DNA of 64,000 bases from Phoenix dactylifera. Taxonomy: Eukaryota; Streptophyta; Magnoliopsida; Arecales; Arecaceae. The translations under genes were made by a program, and so were the position numbers. The notes below the pieces were generated by a model. The model was given only the letters and a program-made list of their open reading frames with translations, was not told where the DNA came from and did no database searches. Of the stretch, positions 11,745-23,177 are shown piece by piece (the stretch's first letter is position 1; each line of letters opens with the position of its first letter). Where the stretch lies: positions 7,380,585 to 7,444,584 of the forward strand of contig NC_052399.1 of NCBI RefSeq assembly GCF_009389715.1. The letters run 5' to 3'.

Positions 11745-13094
11745 GCTCGAATACTCTGTTTCTCTTTTGGTGTTCTCTCTGTTTTCCTCTGCGGATTTGG
11801 CTGTGGGGAGTGCTCGGCTACCGCCCCGTCCTGGGGTTTAACGGGGAGGGGGGCGAGGGGGAGGGCCACATCAGCAGAGGGGAAAGGGATTCTGAGCCAC
11901 AAGTTTCTTTGTGGCCCTGGGAGGGCGTTATTTGATTCTCTTTGCCCTTTCTCACCTCTCCCGGTCCTACATGAACGTCAAAAATAGACTCCCCGCTTGA
12001 CTTGTAGGAACTGAGTATTGGATTGGTGTCATCACTGTGCTGGAAACTTTATGAGTTTGGAGTGTATTTGGGGTGATAGAATCATGTCTCTTTTACCTCT
12101 TGGCTCTAAGGGAGTGAAGGAAAGTAAGACACTTTCCTTGGTTCCGAATCATCACCCAGTAAGCAGCAACTTCTCCAAAATGTTGCTCTCCCCCACCCCA
12201 CCTTTTTATTTTTTTTCACTAAACTTTTTCTTAACTATAACATTGTTCTGACATGCTTTATGGCTTTTCTTCTTTACGATATTGAACACTGTTTTGTCAA
12301 ATTTCATGATAAGAACTGCAGTTTGATTTGAACAAGCGAGTCTAGGAGATGGGGATTTTTTTTTTCTTTTCTTTGTTCAGAAATTATATAATTTTACATA
12401 GGGAGACTAAATGATATTGATGTGTTGACACTAAAGTTTTTATATCTCTATGTGCTTACTAAGTGAAGTGATCTAACTTTAAATTAAAACAGTATTATTT
12501 TTATAAATGATAAATCTCATTTTAAAAGATCACTTGCCTGCCACATTCTTTTCTTATTGCTCTACCATGTGGCACACTACAAAGAAACCAATTCAAAAAG
12601 CGCCAAAGAAAGTTGTAAAGCAGCAAAATGACTCTTTTTGGAATAAGATGATTATTCCAAATGTAGTTTTTTGTGATGCCACTAGATAATCAAATTTCAT
12701 AGTATATCCATTCAATTAACCACAAAAGATAGGATCCAAAATTAACCAAAGATAAGTATTGGATATTAGCAATACTCATTTTGCTATTATTTGTAATGCC
12801 AAATTTAATTCTTTTTCCCTAAAATTGCATAACTATGATTGGTAATGTATCAACCTTTTTTTTTTTTTTTTTTTTTGACCCTTAGCCTTACAATTAGTTA
12901 TAGAAGACATAACTATAACCAATTATCTACTAGTATGTTAGAAGGCTATATCAAGTCAAAATTTTTTAATTATGTTATGAAAAGATTGGAAATATACCAT
13001 TTCACTTTCCATCAAATAAAGATAATAAAATTTTACTTGGCATGATTTGATATATATATATATATATAATAATAAAATTTTACTTGGCATGATT

Positions 13095-13173
<79 letters not shown>

Positions 13174-14337
13174 ATCTGAATAATTTTTTTCACAATTGAG
13201 GACATGTCATTTTCTATTTTACTCCTTCCTGCACAAGATGAGGTGTTTGTTTTCCTATAGCGCTTCCTTATCTGCCACGCGGCAGGATCTTCGGTGGGCC
13301 CATCACTAAAGGTAAAGCAAATGCCAAACCGACGCTCGCAAATCAGCCACCCCGACCGTCCCGTTCTATTATATATCAACCGGAATGGAACGTGCCCCTC
13401 AAACAGGACACGTGTTTAACGCTAGGAGCCTTTGGGAGAGAAGATCTTGAGGATGAGCGACACGTGTGCCTTAATACAAGCTGGTGCTCAGATACCTTTG
13501 CCTTGATGAAATTGAAGGCTGACACGTCTCGTTCCTGGCCTTTTCCCGGTGACATCGCGACGACAATTTGAAGGTGACTAGGCCTCTGAGGTCTTTCAGG
13601 ACGTGTGAAAGGGATAACGGTCTCCACGCGTCATTTTTAAGTACTTTATTTCTTTTTTTATGGAGATTCCTCCAAGTCCTTTTAAGTCCTTACGTGATCT
13701 GGCTTGGCATTTCGATGCCAAATAACAGAGCATGAGGTTCCGGCATTAAATTAAGATGGTTTTGCAATTTTAATCACCATAATTTGGCACGCTAGCTAAG
13801 CTAATGAATGGATTTAATGATCCCTCGGGCAAGATAATATGGCAAGTTTGATCACTAATAATCTACTAAGCTAAGTTTTTATGCCTTCATTCCGCTTAGT
13901 TTATGTTAATTAATAAAGTAAGTAATTGATCCTGTATTATTAAAATCTATCCTGCATGCATATCCCTATTATTCTATGACTTACATTCTTGTTGAAAAAT
14001 CGATCAACACGTAATTAGAAGCATAGCAAGAAGTTAAAAAAAAATTCAAAAAGTGTGGACACGGTTGACAACTCATTCTTAAGAGCATGTACTTTAAAAA
14101 TCTAGGGTTAAAAAAGATATTTGTTAATCTAGTAGAATATTTTAGGGGAAAAAAAAGAGCAGAGGGGAGGGGGCATTGTTATTGAAAGTGCAATAGATTG
14201 TTTCCTTTTTATGGAAACTAATTCATCAAATATGGTTTCCTTCTTGGAGAAATGGGGAAAAGGCCTATCCAAAGTAAATTAACTAGATCCAATTTATCTG
14301 AGAATACCACCCCCCCCAATTTCTATGTATTTTTTTG

Positions 14338-14374
<37 letters not shown>

Positions 14375-14499
14375 TGCTTTTCTAAAACTTCTTTAAACTC
14401 ATTATGAGGCCTAGCAAATACCCAGAAGTATAGGATCAATACATATAATTATCATATATCATTGCATCTCCATATATCTAAGCACTATTTTGATACTAA
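11745..14499. other. CDF upstream region and intergenic DNA with microsatellites
   Basis: It holds the probable CDF promoter, a T run at 12858-12876, and a near-exact 50-bp duplication at about 13020-13110 that contains TTTTACTTGGCATGATTTG. Next to this are (AT)n at 13097-13134 and (GA)n at 13135-13171, and a further (TA)n lies at 14339-14370. No protein gene is recognisable. Confidence 0.55.
13387..13632. promoter_or_regulatory. Cluster of ACGTG (ABRE/G-box-like) core sites
   Basis: A GC-richer block holds ACACGTGT at 13408-13415, CACGTG at 13461-13466, GACACGTC at 13521-13528, ACGTGT at 13601-13606 and two partial matches (AACGTGCC, CACGCGTC). These are bZIP/bHLH binding cores. The block lies about 1.7 kb upstream of the CDF start. 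A regulatory role is inference only. Confidence 0.3.
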
Positions 14500-15043
14500 T
14501 GATGCAGACGTCCACTCCAAATCTCCTACCCACGATCTCAGCCGCACCTAATTTGGAGAATCTAGCCAAAGAAGAAAAGGCCAACTAAGGCGTCCACTCC
14601 AAATCTTCTACCTGTGATCTCAGCTGCGCCAAATTTGGAGAATCCAGCCAAAGAAAGAAAAGCCAACCAAGGCATCCACTCCAAATCTCCTATCCGTGAT
14701 CTCAGCCGCATCTTGTTTGGAGAATCCAGCCAAAGAAGGAAAAGCTAACCAATCCATTGAATCTTTTCAGCATCTTTTTTAGAATTATTGCTCTAAAATT
14801 TTGCTTCAGTCAGCCTACTGAATCTTTTCAGCATTTTTAAAATTATTTTTCTAAAATTATGCTTTATTTTTCTAGAATTATAAAGGCCCCACTCCTTGTA
14901 TTGGATTCATTAAAGTTTTGAGTAATCAAATTATTCCACAAATTTTCTTTTGGTGTGATCACAAGAGAGCAACGTGCTTGCTCTTGCCCTTCCATCCTTC
15001 TTCGAAGGCGACGTGCTCGCCTCGACCTGCTTCTTTTGCGTCA
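14500..15043 (+). repeat. E3 5' LTR
   Basis: Starts TGATGCAGACG and ends TTTTGCGTCA. It contains three tandem copies of an ~82-bp unit beginning TCCACTCCAAATCT at about 14511, 14593 and 14675. It lacks about 30 bp, including part of the TATA region, present in the 3' copy. Confidence 0.88.
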
Positions 15044-15045
15044 AG

Positions 15046-15057
15046 TAGTATCAGAGT
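15046..15057 (+). other. E3 primer binding site, initiator tRNA-Met type
   Basis: TAGTATCAGAGT lies two bases after the 5' LTR. The common plant form is TGGTATCAGAGC, so there are substitutions. Confidence 0.7.
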
Positions 15058-15203
15058 AAGGCACTCTCCCTCCAATGGCCTGTGCCACCAATGGATTGGG
15101 GGGCTCCAACTCCGCGGACGGTACTCCGAGAGTGCTAACCGTTGAAACCCTCGGTGCGGCTTAACGAAAGATGCAACAAGATTTGGATAAAATCTAGGAA
15201 GCT

Positions 15204-16287
15204 TTGGTGATGATAACCCAAGCCATTGGACTTGCTCAAATCCATGACGACGACTCTACTCCAGCACTTGCTCCTAACATCGGAAGGCAAATTCGTCACG
15301 AGAATTCAACTTCTAATATTGGATGCAGAGAACGACACGAACCTTCCCTTCCTCCTCTTGGCCAACTTCATCCTAGGCCCGCGACTCGTCCTCTTCTGCG
15401 CACATCCTACGACGACTCCTTTAGCAATGAGGAACCCCTACACAATTCCTACAATGGTGAAAACTGCTTCGGGGGTGGAGACAGCTGCTATGGTGATGGC
15501 AATCGCTATAGTGGCGGTAACCCTTATAGAGATAGTGACCACTACAGAGGCCGCAATGAGAGGGACTACCATATGAAGGTAGATCTTCCATCCTTCAATG
15601 GCCGTCTACACATCGAGGACTTCCTCAATTGGCTCGCAAAGGTCGAACGCTTCTTCGACTACATGGAGACCCCGGAGGAAAAGAATGTCAAGCTTGTAGC
15701 TTACAAGCTTAAAGGAGGCGCTTTGGCATAGTGGGAGCAACTACAAATCTCCCACATGCGACAAGACAAAGGACTCATACGTTCCTGGCCACGAATGAAG
15801 AAGATGCTATGAGCCCGATTTCTTCCTCTTGACTATGACCAAATCCTTTTCCAGCAATATTAAAATTGCCGACAAGGGTCACGGCCTGTCAATGACTACA
15901 TCACCGAGTTCTATAGGCTCTCTACTCACAACAACTTGGAGGAGACAGAAGCACAAGAAGTTGCTCAGTTCGTGGGTGGACTCCGACTCCCTATCCAAGA
16001 TAGGGTCTACCTCCAACCGGTCTACAGTCTCCACGACGCGGTCCAACTAGCTACAAAGGCCGAAAAGCAATTGGAGGGGGTACCCAAAAGGGCCCCGCCT
16101 ATGGACGAGGCACCCCAACCACTTCAACAAGCAAGCTCATCCCAAATAAAGGAAATGCTCCTCTTTGAGAGGCCTCACCCGTTGTGAACAAAGAGCCTGA
16201 CAATCACCAATCCAAGTCGACTGGAGAAAACAATGCGACACAGATTCCTTCCACCAACTCGTATGCTCCATTGCGGGAAACTAAATG
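15204..16287 (+). pseudogene. E3 gag, amino-terminal part (broken)
   Basis: Frames covering 15204-15731 and 15936-16187 encode a gypsy Gag: a Gly/Asn/Tyr-rich start, then [39 protein letters not shown] and further on RLPIQDRVYLQPVYSLHDAV and KAEKQLEGVPKRAP. A TAG interrupts it at 15729-15731 where a Trp is expected (GALA*WEQ), and frameshifts follow near 15800-15940. The zinc knuckle resumes at 16853 after the nested TRIM-like element. Confidence 0.85.
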
Positions 16288-16292
16288 CTACC

Positions 16293-16544
16293 TGATGAGG
16301 CCGAGGTCAAACCCTAGACCCTAAAATGTTTGTCCGCACACAAGCTTAGGCAGCAGAAGCGACTGCTTCTCCCAGAAGGTATTGTCCACTTTAAAGGGGG
16401 TTTCATAGTTTCTTTCCAACGCACGGCTTTGCCCCACAAAAGGCGCCTCCTAAGAGAAAAGGGTACCCCCCTCCACTTAAGGAACAGACATCTCCGCTAC
16501 CTATCTAATGTGGGACTAGGTTCGGACCCTTCAGGCCCACAACA
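16293..16544. repeat. TRIM-like terminal repeat, left copy
   Basis: 252 bp, TG...CA ends. It differs from the right copy by about two dozen substitutions (for example AAACCCTAGACC against AAGCCCCGGATC), so the insertion is not recent. It includes a GATGTGGGACT-like motif near its end. Confidence 0.8.
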
Positions 16545-16600
16545 TACCCCCTAGTGGAAAGGTCTGTTCCGGGGTGAAGGGCTCTCAACGAAAGCACCAA

Positions 16601-16852
16601 TGATGAGGCCGAGGTCAAGCCCCGGATCCCAGAATGTTAGTCTGCACACAAGCTTAGGCAACGGAAGCGACTGCTTCTCCCAGGAGGTATTGTCCGCTTT
16701 GAAGGGGGTTTCATAGTCTCCTCCCAACGCACGGCTTTGCCCCACAAAAGGCGTCTCCTAAGAGAAAGAGGTACCCCCCTCCACTTAAGGAACAGACCTA
16801 TCCGCTACCTATCCGATGTGGGACTAAGCTCGGACCCTTCAGGCCCACAACA
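16601..16852. repeat. TRIM-like terminal repeat, right copy
   Basis: 252 bp, same ends and order of blocks as the left copy, including GGCTTTGCCCCACAAAAGGC and TCCACTTAAGGAACAGAC. Confidence 0.8.
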
Positions 16853-19800
16853 CTACCAGTGCAATCAACCGGGGCACCTATTCAACTAATGCCCAAAACG
16901 AGCGATAACCAATCTCGCCGAAGCCGACGACATTGATGAGGGACATGATGATGCATTAGATGAGGAGGGCTACGATGATGAGTCTATCACCTACAAGGAT
17001 GATGGGGAAGCTCTCTCCCTCGTGGTGCAACGATTGATGTACGCACCATGTCAGAAACTTGACTTCTTGCGGCATCGTATCTTTCGAACCACGTGCACCA
17101 TGAACCAAAAGGTGTGCGACCTCATCATCGACGGTGGAAGTAGTGAAAACATTGCTTCCAAGTCCTAGGTGGAAAAGCTCCAACTTCCTATAGAAACGCA
17201 TCCGACACCCTACAAAATTAGGTGGCTTAAAGATATTGGTGAAATCAAGGTAACTTTGCACTGTAGAGTTTCCTTTTCTATTGAAAAACATTATGAAGAT
17301 GAGATATTATGTGATATAGTGGATATGAACGCCTACCACATTCTTCTAAGCAGACCTTGGCAGTTCAATATGAACACCATCCATAGAGGTCGAGACAATA
17401 CTTATGCCTTTACCAAAAATGGGCATAAGATTGTCCTTAGACCTATGCGAGAAGGAACTCGTCCCAAGCTTTCTCGAGTGGACGAATGATCCTTCCTAGT
17501 TACTAATAATTTTGAAAGTGATATGAAAAAGATTGAAAAAATCGATGCCCAAGAGATGTGCACCCTACTCCAAGGCTTCAAGGACATCATGCCCAAGGAG
17601 TTACCTAACAGCCTTCCTCCCATGCGAGACATTCAACACCAAATCAATCTCACACCTGGTGCTAGCCTCCCAAACCTTCGACAATACCAGATGAGCCCGA
17701 AGGAGCATGAGATCCTAAGAACCAGGTGGAAGATTTAATCCGCAAGGGGCTAGTTCGTGAAAGCATGAGCCCTTGCGCGGTACCAGCACTGCTGACTTCC
17801 AAGAAGGATGAAAGCTGGAGGATGTGCATCAACAATCACACCATCAACAAAATCACCATCAAATACTGCTTCTCCATCCTCCGCCTGGACGACATGCTCG
17901 ATATGCTAGAAGGTGCCAAGATCTTCTCCAAGGTCGACCTCAAGAGAGGCTACCACCAAATACAATCTGTCTTGGAGATGAATAGAAGATAGCTTTCAAA
18001 ACGAAAGAAGGCCTATACGAGTGTCGTGATGCCATTCGAACTCTCGAATGCTCCGAGTATCTTTATGCGCCTGATGAACTAGGTACTCAAATCCTTCTTT
18101 AGCAAGTTTCTGGTTGTTTATTTTGACGGCATCCTTATGTATAGCCAGACGAAAGAGGACCATCTCGAGCACCTACGGCAAGTCTTCTCCGCACTCCGAG
18201 AAATCCAACTTTTCCGCAACCTCAAAAAATGCAGCTTCATGATATCTAGCTTGGTGTTCTTGGGCTATATTGTGAGCAGCAATGGCATCTGCATCGACGA
18301 CGAGAAGGTGCGAGCCATCCGAGAATGGCCTACCCCAAAGAATGCAACAAAGATGCGGAGCTTCCATGGCTTAGCAACCTTCTATCAGTGATTCGTGCGC
18401 AATTTCAGCAGCATTGCGATGCCTCTGGAGTAGGCATTGGCGCAGTCCTTTCCCGAGAATCGAGACCCATGGCCTTCTATAGTGAAAAGCTTAGTGAAAC
18501 AAGAAAGAAGTGGTCCAATTACGAACTCGAGCTGTACGCGGTGGTCCGAGCCTTGAAGCATTGGGAGCACTACCTCTTCCAGAGGGAGTTCCTACTACAT
18601 ACCGACCACCAAGCCCTCAAGTTGCTCGATAGCTCGAAGAACACCAATCGGATGCATGCCTGATGGATTGCCACACTCTAGAAGTTCACTTATGTTATCA
18701 AACATAAGGCAGGGCACCTGAACAAAGTTGCTGACACTCTTAGTCGAAGGGCCGACCTGCTGGTCACCATGCAAACTGAGGTTGTAGGCTTCAACTTCCT
18801 TAAAGACCTCTATGCCGAGGATGAAGACTTCTAGGAGATCTAGAAAAAGTGCAAATCAAACAAACGGGGGAAGGCGGCTTCCACATCGAAGAGGGCTACC
18901 TCTTCAAAGGCAACCAACTCTGTATTCTCTAAAGTTCACTTCGAGAGCATCTCATTCGAGAGCTAAATTGCGGAGGTCTCAGTGGTCACCTTGGCCAAGA
19001 CAAATCCAGCACCCTCGTGGAAGAAAAGTACTACTGGCCCTAGCTTAGGAAGAACGTCGGCAATTTCATGCGCCACTGCTACATCTGCCAAACATCAAAG
19101 GGCCAGTCACAAAATGTGGGGCTCTACACCCCGTTTTCCGTCCCGTGGGAAGATATATCCATAGACTTGGTCCTGGAACTACCAAGAACCCAAAGAGGCA
19201 TAGACTCCATCTTCGTCGTCGTCAACAAATTCTCTAAGATGGGTCATTTCATCCCATGCAAGAAGACGGCAGATGCAGTTAATATTGCCAACCTCTTATT
19301 CTGTGAAGTTGTTCGCCTGCACGGAATTCCAAAAACAATCATGTCTAATCAAGATAGCAAGTTTCTCAGCCATTTTTGGAGGACACTATAGCGACAGCTC
19401 GACACCACCCTCTAGTACAGCAGCACATGCCACCCATAGACGGACGGTCAAACGGAGGCAACCAACCGAACCTTGGGTAACATGCTCCATTGTATTGCAG
19501 GAAAGAGGCCAAAGCAGTGGAACCTAGCACTATTCCAAGTAGAGTTCGCATACAACAACATGCTCAACAGATTGACCGAAAAGACTTCTTTTGAAATCGT
19601 GTACGGTCGCACGCCGAGTCATACTCTTGATTTGGTTCTCCTCCCAAAGCTCCCAGGGATGAACATCTCCACTGATCGCATGATTGAAAAGCTCTCCGCC
19701 ATGCACTCCGAAGTGAAGGAAAAGATCAAGGAGGCAAACGCCAAATACAAGCACGATGCAGATCAGCATCGACGAATCAAAACTTTTAATAAAGGTGATC

Positions 19801-20020
19801 TCGTCATGGCACACCTACGAAAAGAACGCTTTCCAGTGGGCACCTACAACAAGATGAAGCCAAAGAAGACTGGACCCTACAAAGTTCTCCGCAAAATCAA
19901 CGACAATGCCTACGTTGTAGACCTTCCTAATGATTTCCATATCTCCCGAACATTTAATGTGAAGGACTTATACGAGTACCACGAATCAAACATCACTCAA
20001 TTAAACTCGGGGTCGAGTTC
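16853..20020 (+). pseudogene. E3 pol remnant: zinc knuckle, protease, RT, RNase H, integrase
   Basis: In order: zinc knuckle CNQPGHLFN*CPKR with a stop (16860-16905); protease around 17125-17165 with LIIDGGSSENIAS; reverse transcriptase 17523-18390 with [27 protein letters not shown], and YFDGILMYS where the catalytic box is normally YFDD, so one catalytic Asp is lost. RNase H at 18400-18770 has [26 protein letters not shown] and HTDHQALK. Integrase at 18930-20000 has the H/C finger (HCYIC), [10 protein letters not shown], a Q-D in MSNQDSKF, and TDGQTEATNRTLGNM, then a C-terminal TGPYKVLRKINDNAYVVDLP. At least ten stops or frameshifts break it. It cannot make an active enzyme. Confidence 0.9.
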
Positions 20021-20038
20021 TTCATAGGAGGGAGGCCC

Positions 20039-20610
20039 TGATGCAGGTGTCCACTCCAAATCTTCTACCCATGATCTAAGCCGCACCTAGTTTGAAGAAT
20101 TCAGCCAAAGAAGAAAAGGCCAACCAAGGCGTCCACTCCAAATGTCCTATCTGTGATCTCAGCCGCACCTAATTGGAGAATCCAGCCAAAGAAGAAAAGG
20201 CCAACCAAGGCATCCACTCCTAATCTTCTATCCACGATCTCAGCCGTACCTTGTTTGGAGAATCCAGCCAAAGAAGAAAAAGCCAACCAACCCATTGAAT
20301 CTTTTTAGCATCTTTTTAGAATTATTGCTCTAAAATTTTGCTTCAGCGAATCCATTGAATCTTTTCAGCATTTCTAGAATTATTTTTCTAAAATTTTTCT
20401 TTATTTTTCTTGTCTTTCTACTTATGTGTGGCTCGCCTTTATTATATAAAGGCCCCACTCCCTTGTATTGGATTCATTGAAGTTTTGAGTTATCAAATTA
20501 TTCCACAAATTTTCTTTTGGTGTGATCACAAGAGAGCAATGTGCTTGCTCGTCCCGTTCCATCCTTCTTCGAAGGCGACATGCTCGCCTCGACCTGCTTC
20601 CCCTGCGCCA
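20039..20610 (+). repeat. E3 3' LTR
   Basis: 572 bp, TGATGCAGGTG to CCTGCGCCA. It has the same three ~82-bp internal repeats as the 5' LTR and retains a TATATAAA box at 20443-20450. Confidence 0.88.
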
Positions 20611-22228
20611 GCTTAGGAGAAAAAAAGTAGATCAATTCGGGGGGAAGGAAATAAATTAAGAATTTTTTTGTCTAATGGGATAGAGAAAACATAGAAAAAG
20701 TTATAAAGAGAGTGGTTAAATTATAAGTAAGATTTCTTTATATTGGTTGTTGTCTCTCATAATCACTTCATACATACAAAAGAAAAAAATTAGAGATGAC
20801 TTTGATTAAGGCTCAGCATTAATCCAGAAATTACTTATGTCTGATAGAAATGTCAAATTATAAACCTACCATCTTGCTAGTTATGGAACATAGACCCATA
20901 CCCCATTCAAGAAGATCTAGCACAAACGTTTTTCTACAAATGAGGTTAGATGAAGGTTAGACCCTATGAAAGGTTGTCCTTAACATTCAGCAAGGTCGTG
21001 TATTCCAAATACTGTAGCATGATTGAATGTTTAAGGATAACCGTGGAGGGTGCCGCCTATCATATTTCAGAAATAAAGGAAGAATTACATGTGCTATATA
21101 AGAATAGCTTGAAGATTCAAATGCAGAACCTCTTCTCAACCAAGGAGTGCAACCATCGGGCCATTGCCTTGTTTGCGTAATAGCAGCAGGTCCGATCTTA
21201 CATTTCATAATGTAGGATTATCACTTTTTGATGACTATTATAGGAATGATTTTGATATTGCAATGTCCCGTATATTTTAAATCAAACAAGCATGCGATTG
21301 ATCATGACTCACCACCACCAACCCAATTTACCACTAATTCCTTGGTTAGAAAGTCAAAGACAACCACAAATTTTCTACTAGCAATTGATCGAAGATTGTC
21401 GCATACTTGATTGAGACTAAATAGCTCGCACCCTCTCTATAAATAAAGTTGATTTTGCATTAAGACCTTGGATGCTATAGAGGATTATTGTCTTAAGTAC
21501 TTGGCAGGGGCCTCATGTAAAAGTATTTGGTTATTCACAACACTGTATTCCGTAACTCTATATTCTATTTTTTCTCGGAAAAAAAAACTCTAAATATTAC
21601 TCAATTTGAAGGCAACTTATCATCTTTGGAAATTGAGGGGAAACTAGAATCCCACCACATTCCCTCATGGCTTCATATTTTCATGCTTCTCTTTGTAACA
21701 TCCATCCAAACCTATAGACTTGAACCAATTAGTGGAGACTTCTCAGCGGCTCAAAACGCCAGCAATTCATCACCACTTTTATCTCACATTCCACTTTCAA
21801 GCTGGTAGACGCCCTTCTTCCTAGATCTTGCATCTCTTCCCACTTTCTTCGAAGAATATTAATCAATTTATCCCCAGTTGCATCTCTCCACCAACCAATC
21901 CCAAGATATCTTGTGTCCGAGATAATCTCCTAGAGTTATTTTCTCCTTTCTATAAGATAGCCATTGGTGGTATTGTTATTCTAGAGTATGTAATGTTGGA
22001 GAGGAGATAAGGCTTGTTTCTTGTGTAGCACTAAAAAAGTAGAGTGTTAGGTAACTAGGCTGCTGAGAAAGGATAGGGTACTTCCAAAGCTTCTCACCCT
22101 TGGAAAGGTGACCCAGATGACGAGGTGGAGTCCATCATATGGGACTGCATACAAGGAGACAGACCCCATTCTTCTGCTGAAGGCATAGCACAAGTGATAG
22201 CAACACCTGCATAGAGACCTCGGCAGAG
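20611..22228. other. Intergenic region, no gene recognised
   Basis: Frames at 20950-21208 overlap on both strands without a recognisable domain. The last few hundred bases are presumably the promoter and leader of the peptide gene at 22229. Confidence 0.5.
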
Positions 22229-23177
22229 ATGGAAAAACTATCATCACTCCATGGACTGGTGATTCTATTGGCTTTCTCTCATCTAATTGATTCCTCCCAT
22301 GCAGTCCCCTCGACAAGTATGCCGTCTGTTTACCTGATCTTTCTCGTAGGAAAAGCACCTTCGTGTTCTTCTTTATATTTTATCAGCTTCCATTGCTGCA
22401 GGGGCTCAAAGAAAGATGGAGGAAACTGGAAACCATGGGGCTCTTAGCGAAACCGCTCGGGTAATGCATGCAACTCGATCAAAATTCCTATGAGTTGATT
22501 TTCAACAGATTACTAGTGTATTACTTCTATCACTCTTTCATAAAACTCATTTGTCATGCAACATCTGTTCTTGCTTCGATGTAGATCGCCTGTTAGTCAA
22601 AATTCTGAGATATCTGAAACTTTTCATTGTTTTGTATATCCTCTGCTAGAAGAAAGATCGGTATCTAGCGATTATGGAATTCCTTCAATCTCTAGATGAA
22701 TTACAATGTCATTCCTAGCTCTAGAATAGTGTATACTCAGCTGGAACTATTCTTCTTTTTTTTTTGGTATCATCATTCCCACTTGAATTAGACTTCTGCT
22801 CATGATGTTTTTTCCCTTTTCGTCTGATTTCTACAAATTCGTCTCCTGTTCTCTTAGAAGAGTTCTGCAATCGAAGCCACTGATTTCTTAAACTAGTGGT
22901 TCAAAACTTCAAATTTTCACATTCGTTAAGAAAAAAAAAAAAAGGTTCAGGAGATTGAAAGCCTTGGCTTTTATAGTCCTCTATTTTTCTTTCCATCTCT
23001 TGTAGAAACAGCATTAACTCTTGGCAATGAACACAGATCATCAACAAGGACACATTGGAAGATATCAGGGATGAAAGGATGGATTTGGAGATCAATGACT
23101 ATCCAGGATCAGGTGCTAATGATCGCCATACTCCGAGGCCACCGGAAAGAGCTGACTTGGAGCTGATTGTAAACTAA
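22229..23177 (+). CDS. Small secreted peptide precursor B (PSY-like sulfated peptide)
   Basis: Three exons in perfect phase: 22229-22316 (88 bp), 22387-22460 (74 bp) and 23037-23177 (141 bp with TAA), giving 100 aa. Introns begin GTATGC and GTAATG and end TATCAG and ACACAG. Residues 1-25 (MEKLSSLHGLVILLAF...SSHA) form a signal peptide. The middle is hydrophilic, and an acidic stretch (RDERMDLEIN) precedes DYPGSGANDRHTP at residues 75-87, then a proline-rich tail. The motif fits D-Y-x-x-x-x-A-N-x-x-H-x-P of PSY peptides, which are tyrosine-sulfated in the Golgi by TPST, cleaved and secreted to signal through leucine-rich-repeat receptor kinases in growth control. No defect is seen. I infer the family from the motif and architecture; length and three-exon form also fit. 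The exact receptor and role are unknown. Confidence 0.72.

Larger units (their letters stand above)
16293..16852. mobile_element. TRIM-like mini-retrotransposon inserted in the E3 gag zinc knuckle
   Basis: Two direct repeats of exactly 252 bp (16293-16544 and 16601-16852) each begin TGATGAGGCCGAGGTCAA and end GGCCCACAACA. They flank a 56-bp internal segment (16545-16600), total 560 bp. A 5-bp target duplication CTACC lies at 16288-16292 and 16853-16857. Removing the insert and one CTACC rejoins a Cys-Tyr-Gln-Cys zinc-knuckle reading frame. TG...CA ends, 5-bp duplication and small size match terminal-repeat retrotransposons in miniature (TRIMs). It has no coding capacity. I do not see a canonical tRNA primer site in the short internal segment, which is unusual. 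Confidence 0.8.
14500..20610 (+). mobile_element. Degenerate full-length Ty3/gypsy retrotransposon (E3)
   Basis: LTRs at 14500-15043 and 20039-20610 begin TGATGCAG and end in CA. A primer site resembling the initiator-Met tRNA type follows the 5' LTR, and a purine run (AGGAGGGAGGC) precedes the 3' LTR. In order, gag, protease, reverse transcriptase, RNase H and integrase are all recognisable, which is Ty3/gypsy order. No chromodomain is obvious after the integrase. The coding region has many stops and frameshifts, the LTRs differ in length (544 and 572 bp), and I find no convincing target duplication (ACTAA left, GCTTA right), so the insertion is old. A 560-bp TRIM-like element is nested in gag. 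Confidence 0.9.

Noticed and set aside
13097..13171. AT and GA runs as a possible CRISPR or regulatory array
   Set aside because: Simple microsatellites without spacers. No CRISPR array, operon or prokaryotic signal is present in the window.
13376..13627. 83-codon minus-strand frame starting METVIPFTRP
   Set aside because: It lies in the GC-rich ACGTG block; no family resemblance, and a regulatory reading is simpler.
14495..20615. Target-site duplication for E3 (ACTAA against GCTTA)
   Set aside because: Two of five bases differ. It may be decayed but cannot be claimed.
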